A DNA stretch of 26,054 bases from Cruorifilaria tuberocauda (lineage: Eukaryota > Nematoda > Chromadorea > Rhabditida > Onchocercidae). The stretch is from assembly GCA_013365365.1 (NCBI GenBank), contig JABVXU010000684.1, positions 1 to 26,054 of the forward strand. Direction: 5' to 3'. A program made the position numbers and the translations under genes. Below the pieces are notes generated by a model, which was not told the origin of the DNA, made no database searches, and worked only from the letters and a program-made list of their open reading frames with translations. This document shows, one piece after another, positions 1-10,100 of this stretch (its first letter is position 1; each line of letters begins with the position of its first letter).

Positions 1-595
1 TTTGGAGACCGACTTGACCTTTGAGATCGACTCTATTTATTTCCTCGAAGAGGGCGGAGTTCGACCTTTATGTTCAAAAAATCGATCGCATGAAGTCATT
101 ATTGACTGCTAAGAAATATATTTGGATGAAGCTGATTGCTAAAAATGATTTACTCACAACAGTACCAATTATGTAAATCATGTTATACTCTTTGACTCTA
201 ATTATCATTGTTAATATATAGTCTAGAGATTTCTAATATTAATTTCTTCTGTAATCCAAGAAGGCATCAAAGGGGTCACCAAAAATAGTCTGCAATCATG
301 AGTCAATCACCAACCATCAGTCATACTGTTAAAATTTTTACTCTGATAACTGTGATGTCAACAGTCCTGCTACGATCACTTCACTACTTCAATTTCATTG
401 TTCACTATTGTTTTAACTTCACTGCGCTGTATTTACTTTATAAAGACACCGCTAATTATTCCGGTTTCAAACAATAGCAGCATCGATAGATCATCAATAA
501 AATAATTCGTAACGTCAGCAAACGTAAACCTCTACAAATCAAAATCACCTTTACAAGTTCATTCGATCGGGCAATATAAGTTCTTCCTTTAAAAC

Positions 596-635
596 AAACA
601 TATAAGTCATATAAACAAATAAACATATAAGTCAT
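596..635. repeat. 15-bp perfect direct repeat pair
   Basis: The sequence aaacatataagtcat occurs at 596-610 and again at 621-635, a period of 25 bases. It lies about 700 bases upstream of the first gene. The unit is AT-rich, so chance or local slippage is plausible. Confidence 0.75.
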
Positions 636-891
636 TAGCTTCTCTAGATTATTCTAGGAAATTTACAATGAGTACTATTTACTGTAAGGCCAAAATTGTG
701 AAAATGACAATAATTATTGATAACATCACTAAAAGCAATAAACAAGCCAAATCATATGGCAAAGGAATTTGAATTCAGCATTGGTAAAGATAATAAAAAG
801 CTGTTTCAGTAGTATTCTTAACTGCAATCATTTAAATAATTTGATAGTAACTTCTGAAAATAGTTGTAAAAATTACAAAAGGCAGGATGAA

Positions 892-970
892 ACGTAAGAT
901 TTATACGTGAAGCACGTCTAGTGAATGCATTAGTTCAGAATGCGACGTAAGATTTATGAGTGAAGCACGT
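892..970. repeat. 26-bp imperfect direct repeat upstream of tbc-10
   Basis: Two 26-base copies lie at 892-917 and 945-970, matching at 24 of 26 positions. Each reads acgtaagatttat, two variable bases, then gtgaagcacgt. Shortly after each copy comes a related sequence, tagtgaatgcatt or tagtgaatgtatt, so the repeated block is longer than the core. The second copy forms a CACGTG E-box at 966-971; the first has CACGTC. The pair sits 370-450 bases upstream of the tbc-10 start codon, so a regulatory role is possible but unproven. Confidence 0.75.
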
Positions 971-1320
971 GTATTGACATTATAGTGAATGTATTGTTAC
1001 TATTATAGTTAAAGAGATCAAGTTAAGTAGAATAAAGTAATAAACCAGTGGTCCATCTTACATTTTACTCCATTATTAGAGAAGACAAAAAGACGACAAA
1101 TAACAAATGTCAATTTTGCGCTAATGCAAAACGTCGGCCAACCGTGAAACAATTCGGCATTTGTGGCGGTGTTTGTTACTGCGATAGTTGCGCATACGGG
1201 ACTTCAGTGCTGACTTTAGCAAATCTTACTTATACTTTATTTAATCTAAAAATTTTTTAGTAATTATTTAGTATGTTTATTATGTTGCTTTTTTCTTTAC
1301 TTTTTTTCTAATTTGATGCT

Positions 1321-1340
1321 TATGTGTTTAAGGGTAACAC
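1321..1340 (+). promoter_or_regulatory. Possible spliced-leader acceptor for tbc-10
   Basis: A T-rich tract (about 1288-1310) is followed by an AG at 1331-1332, eight bases before the ATG at 1341. Many nematode mRNAs receive a spliced leader just upstream of the start codon, and this is the nearest AG. The acceptor itself (gtttaag) is weak, so the call is tentative. Confidence 0.3.
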
Positions 1341-4300
1341 ATGTCAAACGCAGGAAGTACGGAGATTGAATTAAACAATCTAAATGAATGTCCATCCAAG
1401 GTTTGCTCTAGTTTTACAATGAATGATCGAAGCAATGAGCGGAAATTAATCAATACAGCAAGTACATCTTTACTGATTTCAACCAATGAATCACAGGTTA
1501 GTTATTATTTATGCGTTAAATACTGAAATGAAAGTGTAGTCATTTTATTAAATTTTCGATTAATTACTGCATGTATGTTTTGGACTTGTTCCGCTTCATG
1601 TTTGCTTATATTGTGAATAATTTTAAATAGTTTAATTCTTAGCAAGCTGAACGAAGTGACATATCGGAAGCAGATTCACGATTGGTTCTGGAATGTGAAC
1701 GTTTCTTAATGCAAAATGATCTAAACAAAAAAAAGGAAGAAAATAATGAATATGAACCGAATTCGATCCATCCATCATTGACTGAATTTTTTCAGAATTC
1801 CCGAATTGATGCATTCGGTTTCATACGAAATTCCAACAATATGTTAGTCTTCATTAATTTTTTCATGTGCTGTCATCTAGAGTTATAATGCATGTGGTTG
1901 ACTTACATTATATTTTAGCTACTAAAATTAATTCATCATAGTTATTGATTAGAATTTTTGAGCATTTGCCAATTGTCCTAGTTAATTTTGCAAGCCGATG
2001 GCTAATAGATTGTATAAATCTTAAGGAAAATGCATATTTTATGGAATAAGAGGAAATTTATAGATTGTTTCAGAAATATTGCGCATATTCGATAAAATAT
2101 TTGTCTAATCAGAATAACTGAATTGACTTTTACAGCGAAAAAGACCGTCACTTTTTGAATCGATGCATGTGAAAGTTATCTCTGCATGTGAAATGAAGAG
2201 AGAAGAACATGCCTTTGAACGAAATTTTAAAGTAAAAATTGTGGTTTGGCTATCAGAGATATCGCGTGCTTATTTCAGAAATCATGAAGGTAGAGTAAAT
2301 TTGAAGACGCTACGGAAGCGCGAGAAGAAATGGTTGCATATGCTTACAAATTGGTCTTATTTCATGGATAATAAATATGAAAAAGTAAAGAAACGTTGCA
2401 GAAAAGGTATACCTTCGTCATTACGTGGCCGAGCTTGGAAGCACTTATGCGGTGCCACATTCCATATGGAATTTAGTGCAAATAAACACGTTTTTGAGGT
2501 CAGCAGTTTTTCCATTTCACTGCTTTATAGCTATTGGTTGAGAAATCCAAAACAGAGGATATCTTTAATCAAAAATTAATTCTGCTTTGTCAAGCAAATT
2601 TATAATCAGTGTAAATCTTATAATCAATTTATAACCAAGTTTATAATTTTGGATTTCTCAACTAAATCATTTTTTACTATTAGGATGTGAGTGATCAGCC
2701 AGGTGATCCTCGATGGATTGAGGATATTAAAAAAGATTTAAATCGACAATTTCCAGAACATGTCATGTTTTCTCGTGTTGGACCGTATGGAAAAGGAGGG
2801 TATGTTTCGTGATGATCTAATATGCTAGCTTCATCAATAAGTACATTTTCATCATTAAATTTTCTTTTACTGCTATTCCATATGTTTTCAATTTCTCATT
2901 TACGGTATTAGTTTTCTACTGTAGTTATTCGTTGTATTCATAACAGGATTGAAATTCATATTTCCTTGTTCACTGTATTATTTTTATATGTTGCAGAAAA
3001 TCAGATTTATTTGAATTACTTAAAGCATACACTATACTACATCCTGACGAGGGTTACTGTCAAGGACAAGCTCCAGTTGCTGCTGTTTTGCTCATGCATA
3101 TGCCATTACGTGATGCTTTTTACTGTTTTGTACAGATCTGTCACAAATATTTGCCAGGTTACTATAGTGCCGGTCTTGTACGTTTTTTTTTTGGAAATTT
3201 TCTTAAAAATTTATTTAGTTATTATATTTCACATTTTTTCGCTTTATGCTGTACACTGACATACCAGGGAATAGTGTCAGATATATGCTTTATTTCAAAC
3301 TTACTTGCTCGATAAATGTCTAAAAGATCAAAAGGAAGGGATTATATATGTTCATAAACTAATAAAGTAAGAATAGTTCGAAGTAAATGGTTTCGATATT
3401 CGTGAAAGCAATATAATCTTGAATGTTCAATAATTGTTTTAAATAATGTATCATTTTACTGTTGCTTCTTATTTTTTCCTTATTAGTCTTTTAATAACAT
3501 TTATAGGAGGCTATACAAATAGATGGCGATATTTTATATCAGGTACTGAAGGACAAATCACGCTTTAGTTATAGGCATTTGGTTCGTTCGTTTTTTAATA
3601 TTAAAATTATATCAATTATTTTTAATATTAAAAAATTTTTGTCAGGAATTTTTATGAGGAAATTTTTTTTTTAATTTATATTTTTTTTTAAAGAAAAAAC
3701 ATCGCGTCGAACCCGTACTTTATATGGTTGAATGGTTTATGTGCATTTTCTGCCGAACTCTTCCATGGCCAACAGTACTTCGAGTATGGGATATGTTCTT
3801 TTGCGAAGGTTATTATATGAGAGTTTTAACTTCTCTTTATTTAATGAATGTTTTAGATAATTTAAGAAGTAAATGAAAGTTACTGCTGTATAAGTGGGTA
3901 ATTAATTGATATTTCGAAGTTGCAAAGATAAGTTGGATATAAAGAAATGATAATCGTATCATTATAAATAGGAGCATATCAGTACTGCCTTATAATTCAC
4001 ATTAAATGATTTTTGAATATGTTTAACAAATATTTAACTTATCGTTATTTCAAAATATCAATTTCAAGTGTTTTGAAATAGGAAGTACGACTCATATTTA
4101 ATAATTATTCTATTGTTCATCAACAGTTGCTGTTTCTACATAATTATAGATATATATTCACCGAAGCTTTCAATTTTAAATGTGTTATTGTTTATTAAAG
4201 ATTACCATTTTCTCATTTCTAGATAGACTGGATTATTATACATGTATGGATTTTCAGGTGTTAAGGTACTGTTCAAAGTAGCAGTGGTTTTATTTCGCCA

Positions 4301-4636
4301 CGGTCTTGGTACAAATAACCAATTAAGAGAATTTAATGACTTTCATTCGATTGTAACACGGCTAAAAAATCTACCTGAGAAGATAATGACTGAAGATTTC
4401 CTTATTCCAAAGGTATCCAAACTTCATGTAATCTTATGCGAGTTATATATAGAAGAAGGAAGTTTTACATTTTTTTCATAGTTTCGCTGCATTTAACCCG
4501 TAATTTTTTTTCCAAAGAGTTCCTCAGAAAGAGGAAGTGATTTCAGGTGATCGATCTCGACCTGGGCGACTTTGAATTGGAGAGGACTCATTTTAGAATT
4601 ATGAAAACTAGACAGCTACGATTGAATCCGAATTAA
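1341..4636 (+). CDS. tbc-10: TBC1D10-family Rab GTPase-activating protein
   Basis: This gene stimulates GTP hydrolysis by Rab proteins; mammalian TBC1D10 members act on Rab27 and Rab35 at the plasma membrane and endosomes. The ten exons are 1341-1496, 1643-1842, 2136-2168, 2279-2498, 2684-2799, 2997-3177, 3507-3581, 3694-3808, 4258-4412 and 4547-4636. They join in phase to 446 residues. An acidic, poorly conserved N-terminus leads to DAFGFI (about 110-115), a TBC1D10 hallmark. The TBC domain runs from about 170 to 405: [13 protein letters not shown] (171-183), IKKDLNR with arginine finger R224, and YCQ with glutamine finger Q264. Further family blocks are LPGYYSAGL and [10 protein letters not shown]. 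Both catalytic fingers are intact, so an active enzyme is expected. The last exon ends [13 protein letters not shown]. Retention of intron 9 would instead add 22 other residues and stop at 4481. The exact Rab target cannot be read from sequence. Confidence 0.93.
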
Positions 4637-4712
4637 TTTATAACCCTAATTTCACTCTCTCTCTTTCTATACCTCGTTTTCATCTACGCATAATTATCAA
4701 ATAATTGAAATC

Positions 4713-4716
4713 AAAA
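4713..4716 (-). terminator. RNA polymerase III T-run for tRNA-Gly
   Basis: On the minus strand a TTTT run begins four bases after the discriminator base of the tRNA. This is the usual minimal polymerase III stop signal. Confidence 0.75.
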
Positions 4717-4720
4717 GGGC

Positions 4721-4791
4721 TGCATCGGCCGGGAATCGAACCCGGGCCGCCCGCGTGGCAGGCGAGCATTCTACCACTGAACCACCGATGC
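4721..4791 (-). tRNA. tRNA-Gly(GCC): tRNA-Gly (anticodon GCC)
   Basis: Read on the minus strand, this 71-base gene folds as a full cloverleaf. The 7-bp acceptor stem is GCATCGG/CCGATGC with discriminator A. The D arm contains TGGTTCAGTGGTAGAA, which forms the A box. The anticodon loop is CTGCCAC with GCC complementary to 4757-4759. The T arm has GGTTCGATTCC, which forms the B box. There is no intron, and CCA is not encoded, as expected in eukaryotes. It decodes GGC and GGU glycine codons. Nothing suggests a pseudogene. It lies antisense within the likely 3'UTR of tbc-10. Confidence 0.98.
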
Positions 4792-4855
4792 TACACGGCA
4801 CATGCAAACCTGTTTGTATCAATCCTGTGACAGAATGTGTTTGGCGTTATTGTAA

Positions 4856-4970
4856 TGGTAGTAATAGTAGTAGTTTAATAGTAAGTAAACTTTTTCATTT
4901 GTAGTAAATAAGGTAAGAAAGCTTTTTATATTGCAGTACTATTTATAGTAGGTAAGCTTTTTTTGGAAAG
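4856..4970. repeat. Degenerate GTA / gtaagctttt repeats
   Basis: The stretch begins with clustered GTA triplets (gtagtaatagtagtag) and continues with two related segments carrying gtaagaaagctttt and gtaagctttt. The similarity is loose and the function, if any, is unknown. Confidence 0.45.
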
Positions 4971-5932
4971 TAACGATGTTTTTGTATGATGTGATTATTG
5001 TTTAATTGTAGTATTGCAAGTTATTTCATGCAAAAATTCCATTTTTCAATCATTGAATTCACTTCACTTCATTTCACTTTTCTTTGAATTTTGGTACTAG
5101 TGCTCTAGATGTTACAATTATGAAGAGAAATAGCCTCATTTCACTTATTATCATTTCTTTTAGAGAGATGATCAGATATATCAAATGCTTATTAGTTCTA
5201 TTCAAATCTCAATCATTCATTATTTTGTATTTTTGTAATCATCATTGTTTTCACCAATTATTATTACTGTGCTTTGATTTAGAGTTTTGGAGGATAGTGT
5301 GATGATTTTTGTGAAATTTATACGATATAGTAGAATAAGGTTGTAGTTAAAGAGAAATCAGCTTATTCGGGAATCATGAAACTTGCGTTAGTTGTGATTT
5401 AATTGAGGAATAGATAAATTTTAAGGTGTTTTTATATACATATCGATTCACCATGTACATTCTGTTTAGAAAATATCGTGGTAGAATGACTGAGACATTT
5501 GCAAAGTTGTATTTTTTCATAAAAGTAGAAAACGATGGAGCAGAATGTAGAGAATAACTGATATAGGCAGAGGACAACTATACAACTGATAATTTATGTG
5601 CCTATATTTTTCGTCCTGCCTTGCTTGTGCAATGATTGTTGATTAACTACTATGATGATTTCACATGTTCTACTCATCACTACTCTAATATTTAATGATT
5701 AATTCGCCCGGAAATGTTTATTCTTAGATTTCTTTTTCTTTTGATTTACCTTATTTGTTTATATTCTAAAGAATTTGTTAAAAAACTACAACACTTCCAA
5801 CAAATGAACAGTTCCTTCAGAAAGTCTTCTAATTTTCATGTAGTTCCTGAAACTATAATATTTGAAATATTCTTTTACGTTATTTTATAATTAAAAGGAT
5901 TTTAACGTGTAGATTTTACGGAGTGTAAAAGC

Positions 5933-6078
5933 AATGGGGGGGAGAGGCGGGAGATGGTAGTACCGTGGTCGTAAATAAGATTTGATGTGATGAAGGAAGA
6001 AGTGTTGCATAGCGGGATAGGAAGGAAAGAGTATAGGGAAGTTGGAGGAGCAGGCGAGTGGGATAAATGGCAGAGTAG
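5933..6078 (+). repeat. Purine-rich, G-run-containing block
   Basis: The + strand is strongly enriched in G and A, with a run of seven or more G at about 5936-5943 followed by gaggcgggagatgg and many GGA or GGAAG steps. Such purine/pyrimidine strand asymmetry can support triplex or G-quadruplex structure. It lies 85 bases left of the TG microsatellite. An 86-codon open stretch on the opposite strand here is explained by this composition. Confidence 0.55.
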
Positions 6079-6162
6079 GTAATCAATTTTTGCGGTTCTT
6101 TTAGTGGAGGTTAAAATTGAATGAGTGGTGGGTAGGTCAGGGGTGATGGGTTTGGTGGTCAA

Positions 6163-6194
6163 TGTGTGTATGTGTGTGTGTATGTGTGTGTGTA

Positions 6195-6225
<31 letters not shown>

Positions 6226-6397
6226 GTATGTGTGTGTATGTGTGTGTGTGTGTGTGTGTTTATGTGTGTGTGTGTTTATGTGTGTGTGTGTGTATGTATG
6301 TGTGTGTGTGTGTGTGTGTATGTATGCGTGTGTGTGTGTGTGTGTGTATGTGTGTGTGTATGTGTATGTGTGTATGTGTGTGTGTGTGTGTGTATGT
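6163..6397. repeat. TG-rich microsatellite with TATG interruptions
   Basis: About 235 bases consist almost only of TG dinucleotides, interrupted by TATG, TTTATG and one GCG. It reads open in all three forward frames as Cys/Val/Met/Tyr-rich peptide, a simple-repeat artefact. Alternating purine-pyrimidine TG tracts can adopt Z-DNA and are length-variable between individuals. Confidence 0.97.
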
Positions 6398-7070
6398 CCA
6401 CTTGTTTCATTCTGTTATTTTTGTAGAGTTTAGATGTGAGACACTTCATTTATTTGCATTTCTTGAAAATAAATTATTACGTTTGATTATTACGTGTAAT
6501 ACGTGTATATTTCGATACACAGTAATAACGTGTGGTACTATTTTTTTCACCTAAGCATGCGTAAGATTTTTTATTTCTCATCAAATCGAATAACTATATT
6601 TACTCTCCATATCTAGATCATGATCTTTTTTTCTTTATCTTAACCTTGATCTTTCTTTTTCCTTTTTTCTGTACGGTCGTAATTAATAATTTTTTTTTTC
6701 GTGAAAAAAACTCTTCATCTTTTGTGTAAATATGATTTCATTGAGGAGAAAAAGCAAAAAAGGGATTGGAAGCGAAAAGAAAGATATGAGATTAGTCCAT
6801 TGAGTCGAGTAGTGTCATCCTGTATGGCATAATCGTATTAGGAGATTTAAAATGTTTCAAATAAAGGATTTAATATTTCATTGATTTTTCTGCATTACAA
6901 TAGAAATCGGGTAGTTTGAAATGAATGATACTGCTATATTTAATCGTTTTATAGCTTGCGCAATTCACTGCTTAATTGATTAGTGACATATTTTCGTTCG
7001 AAAGCAACAATCAGAGTGTGTTAGATAGTTAAAACATTAACAAGTTGAATAATTCGGAATTGAATTGATA

Positions 7071-7086
7071 AATCAGCTAGCTGATT
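7071..7086. promoter_or_regulatory. 16-bp perfect palindrome upstream of atx-2
   Basis: AATCAGCTAGCTGATT is a perfect inverted repeat with no spacer, ending 79 bases before the atx-2 start codon. It could be a binding site for a dimeric factor or lie in the 5'UTR. Function is inferred from position only. Confidence 0.5.
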
Positions 7087-7165
7087 GTGGCTTTATCTGA
7101 AGTGGTACTTACTGCTGCTGTATTGACATAATTATATTAATTAATAAGCGATAAGGATACGCATT

Positions 7166-10100
7166 ATGCCGCACAAACTTCAGAATGAGGTAATATTTGC
7201 ATTTCTTTACTGTTGATCAAAATTTGCAATGAATTTTCAGTTTGCATTTCTTTACTGTTGATCAAAATTTGCAATGAATTTTCAGTATCTTGAGAATTAA
7301 TTGTTACTACTTACCGTAGTCATTTTCACGGTTGCTGTTTATATATACTTCCAACATAATTTTATTTTTATTTTATGTATCACCATTGCTGAATTTGTTA
7401 AAAATATTAATAAGTTGATTGATCATATAGTATTACTTCTATACTGTGGATGTATCCCACAAGTTTTTACAGCACTAAGGATTTTGTTAAATCTTTTCTA
7501 CTGAAAGTTTTAAAGTTTTTTGTGGAAATAAAAAATTTCAAAAACCGACCGAAATTTATTTTTTAGAATATGTATGAAGTACGAGGAGTGTATGCTAATC
7601 AAGAGCTTCTGGTACTGATAACGAAGATGATTGTAAGTTGTTTAAGAATTTATCCCATCTAGTATTTAACTGATTTGGTCGCCTGTTATTGAAGCTTTGG
7701 AAAATATGCTAAAATTTGCTCTTTTCATATAGGATTTCAGTTGCTCTTTTCATAGAGGATTTCATGGAAATTTCGAACCAAGAAAAAAGTGGGATAATCA
7801 AAATCGCAACAAAAATATTGTTGATTTTAGGGTAAGGAAGTACTGCTTGAAACTCGTGATGGATTGATATTTGAAGGAATATTTGCAGGATGCTCTCCGG
7901 ATGTGAGTATTTCTTTTTGTAGTTATCCGTCGTTTAATTTTTTAATCGTATGTGGATGATAAAGATGTTCAGCTATTAGCCATTTCAGTAAATATATTTG
8001 ATAATTTGCAGTTCGATGTTGGCTTAAGATGTGCGCATGAAGTAGTTCCAGATGAACAAAAGAATTTGTTACCTCATAAAGATCAAATCATCGAGAAACT
8101 TCAGTTTGAAAGGGATTGTGTTTATAGCATGGGAGCAAAATATCGGGACGAAAAGCGAATTGAAGGTTTTCTTTCATAATCAATAAGCTATTAAGTTATA
8201 CGGTTTTGTTGTAGTAGATGGAAATGATTTTAAAAATGCAACAAATTCAAGGATTTGCTACGGATCGTGAATATGCGGATCAAAGTGGTTCTGTGGCAGA
8301 TATGGAACTCCAGGTATGGGAATCCGAAGATGATTTTGATAATAGTCTTCTGTTAAATGATGATCAGGAAGATGGTTGGTCTGTTGAACAAATGTTCCAG
8401 GCGAATGATGTTTTGGGAGTCAAAAGCACATTTGATGAGAATATGCCCGAATATGCCACGTAATTTCTTTTATTTTTTATTTTTGTATTTTACCATTCTG
8501 TCGATTACGTTTTTTTTTTACAGGATATCACTATTACGTTGACGATTGCTAGAATATACGGAAGTGCATGGCATTTTTCTTTATTAATCTGTTGTTTTCC
8601 TTAAATTTGAGGGCTGATGTGCAGGGTGATGCGGAAGATTTTAAGCGAGCGGAACGGATTGCACAAGAAATCAATAGTAGCAGTGCAAGCAGGGCGCGTG
8701 CACAGTTGGAAAATGATGATGAAGAACGCGATTTAGAAAAGGAACCATCGGAATTTCAAATACAGCATAGTGGTCGTAAAGCATCCGGCACAGGGTAAAA
8801 ATACTTCCTCGAAGATTTATTTGCAGTAAGGTAGATATGGAGATAAGAGAAATAAGAAAATGTTGAGATGGTTTACTTTTCTCAATGAGTACCGTTCGAA
8901 AAAATGCTTTTTATGGCTTTAAAATTAATCACTAGTGAATAGTTCTAGGTTATCCGCATTGTATCCTGTTAAGAGCTCTTCGATAAAAAGGGGATCTAAT
9001 ATCTATAATCCATTCAGACGTGGCAGCTATTCAGGGAGTATTCGAGATAGAGGCATGAACGTGAACAGAGGGTCATCAAACGGAAGACGGTCGGAAGGTA
9101 TGTCGAATGCAGGAAGAGGTATGGTAATCTTTCTCGGTGTGTATTACTTTTAGACGAGAAAAATTAACTTCATATTCTCTAAATCTATGTAATTTGATGC
9201 GTTCTCCATTATTTTTTGTTAAGTTTGTTTTTTGTCAAACATTATATTTAGGGCGTGCATCGTATGGATCAGGTGGTGGCTCATCTCGTTTATTTACAAA
9301 TTCATCAATGGGTCACGGAGTACGGCCTCAAACTTCTGTCGGATCAGGGCCTACTTCGCGTTATGCATCTAGTGGTATTTTGGAGAGACCGACTGCACAG
9401 GAATTACATATGCAGTTTGGTCGTATGTTTATTTATGAATATTGTCATTTGAATATTAGCTTTAATGCAATATACTTCTCTAAATCAAACTAAACAATTC
9501 TTATGATTGCGTTATACTCAGGAACGGAACTTCGAGACTTCAGATATTAATTTAAAAGGAATTTATTATTTTGTGGTGAAGTTTCTAGACATTTTCTTAT
9601 TTCTTTGTAGACCTACTTCTTTTTATTCACTTATTCGTCGGTGGTTCCGTCATTTTCCCGTGCTTCTGTATAAATCATGAACATGTTATATTCGCTATTT
9701 TGTTCCAGCTAATCGTTGTATTGCAGATTGGGTTCGACGTGGTGAAAGTTCAGGCTCTTCTTCAACTACGGATGGTATAAGAGGTGGACGGCGATCGGAG
9801 CAAATTATTGGGAATAGTACAAGAATTTATGACCATCGTTTGATGACTGGTCAACATGAAGGACAACCTACACGTGTTTATTTATTTATTCATCCATTTA
9901 TTTACTCATTTATCAGTATTTTAATTGCAGTTTGATTTTAAAGACACAAGATGAAGGTAAATGATTTCTTTATTATCTAAATGTTCGTAGTAGCTTGAGT
10001 GCAAGTTTTGCAGGTGATGAAAATAAAAATTTGCATTATTCGAATACATCAAATTGTATGGGTGGCGCTTCGCGGCAACAACCATCCAAGCAAACAGAAC

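Larger units (their letters stand above)
1..1340. other. Upstream non-coding region
   Basis: This AT-rich stretch has no exon that I can tie to a known family. It holds two short direct-repeat pairs (596-635 and 892-970) and a cysteine-rich open stretch at 1048-1260 that is treated under findings. The promoter of the downstream TBC1D10-like gene probably lies in this interval, but I see no convincing TATA box. Confidence 0.6.
4792..7165. other. Intergenic region between tbc-10 and atx-2
   Basis: No exon of a known family was found here. Contents include a GTA/GTAAG-rich repetitive patch (about 4856-4970), a purine-rich block (about 5933-6078), a TG-rich microsatellite (6163-6397) and a 16-bp palindrome (7071-7086). 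Short open stretches on both strands look like chance or microsatellite translations. The atx-2 promoter probably lies at the right end. Confidence 0.6.

Noticed and set aside
5902..6162. 86-codon open stretch on the minus strand, Ser/Pro/Thr/Leu-rich
   Set aside because: It mirrors the purine-rich block on the other strand; no domain, and composition alone explains it.
6125..6554. Three overlapping open frames rich in Cys/Val/Met/Tyr
   Set aside because: They are translations of the TG/TATG microsatellite; every forward frame is open for the same reason.
9931..9956. Exon-like 26-base segment between a good acceptor and a gtaaat donor in atx-2 intron 9
   Set aside because: Joined to exon 9 in phase 1 it gives an immediate TGA; exon 9 joins exon 10 cleanly without it.
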